DNA of 6,100 nt. Source: an uncultured Eggerthellaceae bacterium. GTDB taxonomy: Bacteria > Actinomycetota > Coriobacteriia > Coriobacteriales > Eggerthellaceae. Below, piece by piece: positions 6,035 through 6,100 of the stretch (position 1 is its first letter; each line of letters opens with the position of its first letter). The stretch covers positions 1-6,100 of the forward strand of contig CAKUDT010000094.1 in NCBI GenBank assembly GCA_934645125.1, given 5' to 3'. The notes under the pieces were generated by a model. The model saw only the letters and a program-made list of their open reading frames with translations, was not told the DNA's origin and did not search any database. The position numbers were made by a program, and so were the translations under genes.

Positions 6035-6100
6035 GTGAGTGCTTATATAGCAATCATGGCCCCCATCTGTGCTGTTATTGGCATTTGCGTGGCCGCTTAC
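6035..6100 (+). CDS. N-terminus of a membrane protein, possibly membrane-bound pyrophosphatase (3' end outside window)
   Basis: Only 22 codons are present, open to the window edge. From the GTG start the protein begins MSAYIAIMAPICAVIG and continues with ICVAAY, an uncharged hydrophobic stretch that reads as a first transmembrane helix with no signal-peptidase site visible. The pattern of a short polar start, a proline early in the helix and a small-residue-rich helix ending in AAY resembles the first helix of ion-pumping membrane-bound pyrophosphatases (HppA), which couple PPi hydrolysis to H+ or Na+ export. This is recall of the family's look, not a diagnostic motif, and other membrane proteins remain possible. 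The gene has its own candidate promoter, a structured leader and a consensus ribosome binding site, so it is probably expressed separately from, and strongly relative to, the ribF operon. Confidence 0.6.
   Translation, partial: MSAYIAIMAPICAVIGICVAAY

Noticed and set aside
1..6100. CRISPR array, tRNA, rRNA, insertion sequence or defence island
   Set aside because: No spaced direct repeats, cloverleaf-like sequence, transposase motif or terminal inverted repeat pair was found; the coding content is accounted for by five housekeeping genes and one partial gene.

Overview
The window is a stretch of bacterial housekeeping chromosome, with all genes on the + strand. It holds the end of a transcription/translation operon followed by the start of a separate gene. 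Order: infB (5' end outside the window), rbfA, a DHH-family nanoRNase/pAp phosphatase (nrnA type), truB, ribF, then a 238-bp AT-richer control region and the first 22 codons of a gene encoding a hydrophobic N-terminus. GC content looks moderately high by eye. The gene order and protein style (lysine/alanine-rich IF-2 linker, Ala/Pro insertion in the DHH protein, GTG starts) suggest an actinobacterium of the Coriobacteriia/Eggerthellaceae kind. That assignment is inference from memory of related proteins and was not tested by a search.

Bases 1-2564 hold infB and rbfA, which act in translation initiation and 30S maturation. Bases 2565-2775 form a 211-bp non-coding gap that splits the operon into two blocks. 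It contains a 13-bp hairpin, a second bulged hairpin and a perfect 14-bp tandem duplication. Bases 2776-5796 form a tight block: nrnA and truB are 4 bp apart, and truB and ribF overlap by 4 nt (ATGA), so translation is probably coupled. No convincing promoter was found in the 2565-2775 gap, so the second block is probably transcribed by read-through, possibly attenuated by the hairpins.

Bases 5797-6034 look like a promoter and leader region. There is an AT-rich upstream tract, a candidate -35/-10 pair, a perfect 12-bp inverted repeat starting near the predicted transcription start, a consensus Shine-Dalgarno sequence and a GTG start. The right arm of the repeat ends in GGAAATA, and the same heptamer recurs across the end of the Shine-Dalgarno, so the left arm could pair with either copy. 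The downstream protein resembles the N-terminal membrane segment of membrane-bound pyrophosphatases (HppA), but 22 residues are too few to be sure.

The genes form a coherent set: IF-2 starts translation, RbfA matures the 30S subunit, TruB modifies U55 of tRNA, NrnA recycles very short RNAs and pAp, and RibF makes FMN and FAD. I see no mobile element, CRISPR array, tRNA, rRNA or defence system, and no sign of a new multigene system. The points most worth a second look are the two structured non-coding gaps and two motif deviations in RibF.
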